This document shows positions 24,743-26,732 of a DNA stretch of 26,732 nt, one piece after another; positions within the stretch are counted from its first letter, which is position 1; every line of letters starts with the position of its first letter. The DNA is from M55B112 sp040880545 (GTDB taxonomy: Bacteria > Bacteroidota > Bacteroidia > Bacteroidales > GCA-2748055): NCBI GenBank assembly GCA_040880545.1, contig JBBDIE010000090.1, forward strand, positions 1 through 26,732, read 5' to 3'. The notes under the pieces are model-generated. The model was not told the origin of the DNA. It saw only the letters and a list, made by a program, of their open reading frames with translations, and did not search any database. The translations under genes and the position numbers were made by a program.

Positions 24743-25416
24743 GGTTTCAACACATTTAGAATAGAGCATTCTATCCAGGGGCGGGCGTACCTGCTAAAAA
24801 TTCGCCAGGACAGCCATCCCAAAATCATTCCCAGGAAAGCTCCTGCGACCACATCCATCAGAAAATGGTGCGACAGGTATACTCTGCTGTATCCCACTCC
24901 TGCGGCAATAATAAACAAACCGGCCTGAAGCGCCCTTGATTTAGTTAGCAGCGCCATGGAAAAGAACAACCCGAAAGCTGTTGCTGCATGGCCGGATGGA
25001 AAACTGAGCCAGGTTAATACATCTACATCAGGAACCAGGTAAAGCTGGTAACCGGGATTGTGTATCTCAAAAAATTTTACCGGCCTGGGAAAATCAATAA
25101 ATACAAGTCGCTTAAAAAACTGTGCGGCTAATCCGACTGATAGAAAGGCTGTCAGACCGGTAAAAAAATATCTGATGGAGATGAACAGTAAACCTGAAAC
25201 AACAATTATTTGCATCAGCCCGTCCCCAAGATGCGTCCAGTATTTCATTAGATTATCCAGGAATGAGGTATGAAAACTATTGATTGCCATGTGTGTTTCC
25301 ATCCTGGTATAAATCAGAACAATTATAAGCAATCCTGGGAGCACAAGTATGCTTCCCAATAGAAATATTCCTCCTGGAAGATTTTTGAGTTTATCTGAAA
25401 ATGATTGATGCTTCAT
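24739..25416 (-). CDS. PAP2-family membrane phosphatase
   Basis: The 225-residue protein has about six membrane helices and all three PAP2 motifs: KRLVFIDFPRP (Lys102 to Arg111-Pro112), PSGH (140-143) and SRVYLSHHFLMD (Ser177, Arg178, His184, Asp188). Such enzymes remove phosphates from lipid phosphates, for example undecaprenyl diphosphate, lipid A or phosphatidate. Coupling to the GT39 gene by a 4-bp overlap suggests a joint role in recycling the lipid carrier or modifying lipid A (inference). A TACATTTG -7-like box lies just upstream of the ATG at 25416. Confidence 0.92.
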   Translation of the reverse strand: MKHQSFSDKLKNLPGGIFLLGSILVLPGLLIIVLIYTRMETHMAINSFHTSFLDNLMKYWTHLGDGLMQIIVVSGLLFISIRYFFTGLTAFLSVGLAAQFFKRLVFIDFPRPVKFFEIHNPGYQLYLVPDVDVLTWLSFPSGHAATAFGLFFSMALLTKSRALQAGLFIIAAGVGYSRVYLSHHFLMDVVAGAFLGMILGWLSWRIFSRYARPWIECSILNVLKP

Positions 25417-25432
25417 ACATTATCAACTATTG

Positions 25433-25440
25433 CAAATGTA
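25433..25440 (-). promoter_or_regulatory. possible -7 box of the PAP2-GT39 operon
   Basis: The minus strand reads TACATTTG, an exact TAnnTTTG match, ending about 16 nt before the PAP2 ATG. No TTTG -33 element is seen at the normal distance. Confidence 0.35.
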
Positions 25441-25558
25441 AGTATTTTTGTGAAGAGGCGGATTAGCTATCCATGTACTGAACCAAAGTCACTGACGTTC
25501 ACCCGGTTTGCCTGATCGATTAGCTGAAGCCTGAATTTACGGGATTTAGCGGCAATCT

Positions 25559-25594
25559 TTTGATTTTAAAATAAGGCAAATTTTTCTACATTTG
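25559..25594 (+). promoter_or_regulatory. possible promoter of galK
   Basis: TTTG (25559-25562) and TACATTTG (25587-25594) match the two Bacteroidota promoter elements, but the spacer is 24 bp, longer than the usual 18-21. The -7 box ends 31 nt before the galK ATG. The rest of the 209-bp divergent gap holds no other supportable feature. Confidence 0.4.
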
Positions 25595-25625
25595 ATAGTC
25601 CCAAAATTTCATCTAAAACTGCCTA

Positions 25626-26732
25626 ATGAAAATTGAAGATTTGAAAGCCAGATTCCTGGACCTGTATGACAAGAGCAACGAAAATTTAAATTTATATTTT
25701 GCCCCGGGGCGTGTAAACCTAATCGGTGAACATACCGATTATAATGGAGGTTATGTTTTCCCCTGTGCCCTCTCCTTCGGAACATATCTACTGGCAAGGA
25801 GGAACCATACCCGCACAGTAAAATTCTCCACAGTCAACTTTGACAGCAGTGGAGAAATATCACTGGACGGGGCATTTGAAAAGGATGGTAATTCATGGAT
25901 CAACTATCCACTCGGTGTGATAAATGAATTGCGTAAACTGTCCATGGAAATTGAGGGGTTGGATCTTCTCTATTCTGGAGATATTCCCAACAGTGCAGGA
26001 CTCTCCTCTTCAGCTTCCATTGAAATGGTGACCGGTACGGCCCTCAATGACCTGTATGGTTTCAATATTGAAAAAATGGAACTGGTAAAAATCGGACAGA
26101 AGGCTGAAAATAATTTCGTAGGGGTCAATTGCGGTATTATGGATCAGTTTGCCTGCGGAATGGGAGCAAAAGACCATGCACTTTTTCTGAATTGTGAAAC
26201 CCTTGACTATCAAAAGGTACCCCTTGTGATGGATGGGATCAGGATTGTAATTTCAAACACAAATCTACGCAGGGGCCTGGCGGAATCGAAATATAATGAA
26301 CGGAGATCGGAATGTGATACGGCTGTGGCTGAAATCAGTAAAGTGAAACCCATCGCCAACCTGAGTAAACTTTCGCTGGAAGAGTTCAAAACCCTTTCTG
26401 AGAACATCACCAGTGAGGTGGTAAAGCGGAGGGCACACCATGTGATTTCCGAGAATGACCGTACACTTCGTGCAATTACAGCATTGAATAATCATGATAT
26501 TGCAGAATTCGGAAAACTGATGAACGAATCCCATGATTCATTGCGTGACGACTATGAAGTTACAGGAATAGAACTGGATACCCTCGTTGAGGAGGCCCGC
26601 AAAATACCAGGAACCATTGGTAGCAGGATGACAGGCGCTGGATTTGGTGGTTGTACAGTCAGCCTGGTCAGACAGGATGCCATCGAAGAGTTCACAGATA
26701 CGGTTGGCAGAAATTATAAGGAACGAACCGGG
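25626..26732 (+). CDS. galK: galactokinase (3' end cut by the window)
   Basis: The open frame runs 369 codons to the window end with no stop; galactokinases are about 380-390 residues, so perhaps 15 residues are missing. It phosphorylates alpha-D-galactose at C1 with ATP in the Leloir pathway (GHMP kinase superfamily). Visible motifs are the galactokinase signature GRVNLIGEHTDYNGG (28-42), the ATP-binding IPNSAGLSSSASIEM (120-134), the catalytic Asp173 in CGIMDQFACG, and GAGFGGCTVSL near the C-terminus. The ATG at 25626 gives the standard N-terminus. It is divergent from the PAP2 gene and probably starts a galactose operon extending to the right, which cannot be seen. Confidence 0.95.
   Translation, partial: MKIEDLKARFLDLYDKSNENLNLYFAPGRVNLIGEHTDYNGGYVFPCALSFGTYLLARRNHTRTVKFSTVNFDSSGEISLDGAFEKDGNSWINYPLGVINELRKLSMEIEGLDLLYSGDIPNSAGLSSSASIEMVTGTALNDLYGFNIEKMELVKIGQKAENNFVGVNCGIMDQFACGMGAKDHALFLNCETLDYQKVPLVMDGIRIVISNTNLRRGLAESKYNERRSECDTAVAEISKVKPIANLSKLSLEEFKTLSENITSEVVKRRAHHVISENDRTLRAITALNNHDIAEFGKLMNESHDSLRDDYEVTGIELDTLVEEARKIPGTIGSRMTGAGFGGCTVSLVRQDAIEEFTDTVGRNYKERTG

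Noticed and set aside
25443..25450. TATTTTTG on the plus strand as galK promoter
   Set aside because: It is over 170 nt from galK, and the nearest TTG is only 10 bp upstream, a spacing not used by this promoter class.

Overview
The window looks like a chromosomal segment of a Bacteroidota bacterium, probably an anaerobic or facultative member near Bacteroidales/Marinilabiliales (inference, no rRNA present). The evidence is indirect but consistent. Start codons generally lack Shine-Dalgarno sequences, and several gene starts are preceded by the Bacteroidota -7 box TAnnTTTG. The gene content is also typical of the phylum: PKD-domain lipoprotein, TPR/propeller/CRD/OmpA protein of PorE architecture, membrane-anchored LytTR regulator, GH3-serine hydrolase fusion and DUF1080 protein. 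No rRNA, tRNA, CRISPR array or insertion sequence was seen, and every intergenic gap is under 300 bp.

Region 1 (1-7793): a small PKD lipoprotein gene (+) meets, stop codon to stop codon, a seven-gene minus-strand cluster. In transcription order this is methylmalonyl-CoA epimerase, carboxyltransferase (MmdA), small membrane gamma subunit, biotin carrier, Na+-pumping beta subunit, a fused citrate lyase gamma-beta protein (CitD-CitE) and citrate lyase alpha (CitF). Together they encode a complete membrane Na+-translocating methylmalonyl-CoA decarboxylase with its epimerase and all three functional parts of citrate lyase. This suggests a citrate (or citramalate) to propionate fermentation module and is the most interesting locus here.

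Region 2 (8038-13273): a two-gene operon encodes an exported C1B cysteine peptidase and a GH3 (NagZ-like)-beta-lactamase-fold fusion, behind a near-consensus promoter. Upstream, on the same strand, lies a four-helix membrane LytTR transcription regulator.

Region 3 (13343-20366): a PorE-like OmpA protein follows a tight minus-strand run of apbE, Tat-signal Gfo/Idh/MocA oxidoreductase, small two-helix membrane protein, alkaline phosphatase lipoprotein, propeller-like lipoprotein and queE. The run ends at an intrinsic terminator whose hairpin includes the queE stop codon.

Region 4 (20442-22928): a second, cytoplasmic Gfo/Idh/MocA oxidoreductase (+) faces a tandem DUF1080 lipoprotein (-), with a strong hairpin terminator between them. 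Together with the Tat oxidoreductase these may form a 3-keto-glycoside pathway (inference).

Region 5 (23042-26732): a translationally coupled PAP2 phosphatase and GT39-type glycosyltransferase are encoded on the minus strand. Diverging from them is galactokinase, cut by the right end of the window.
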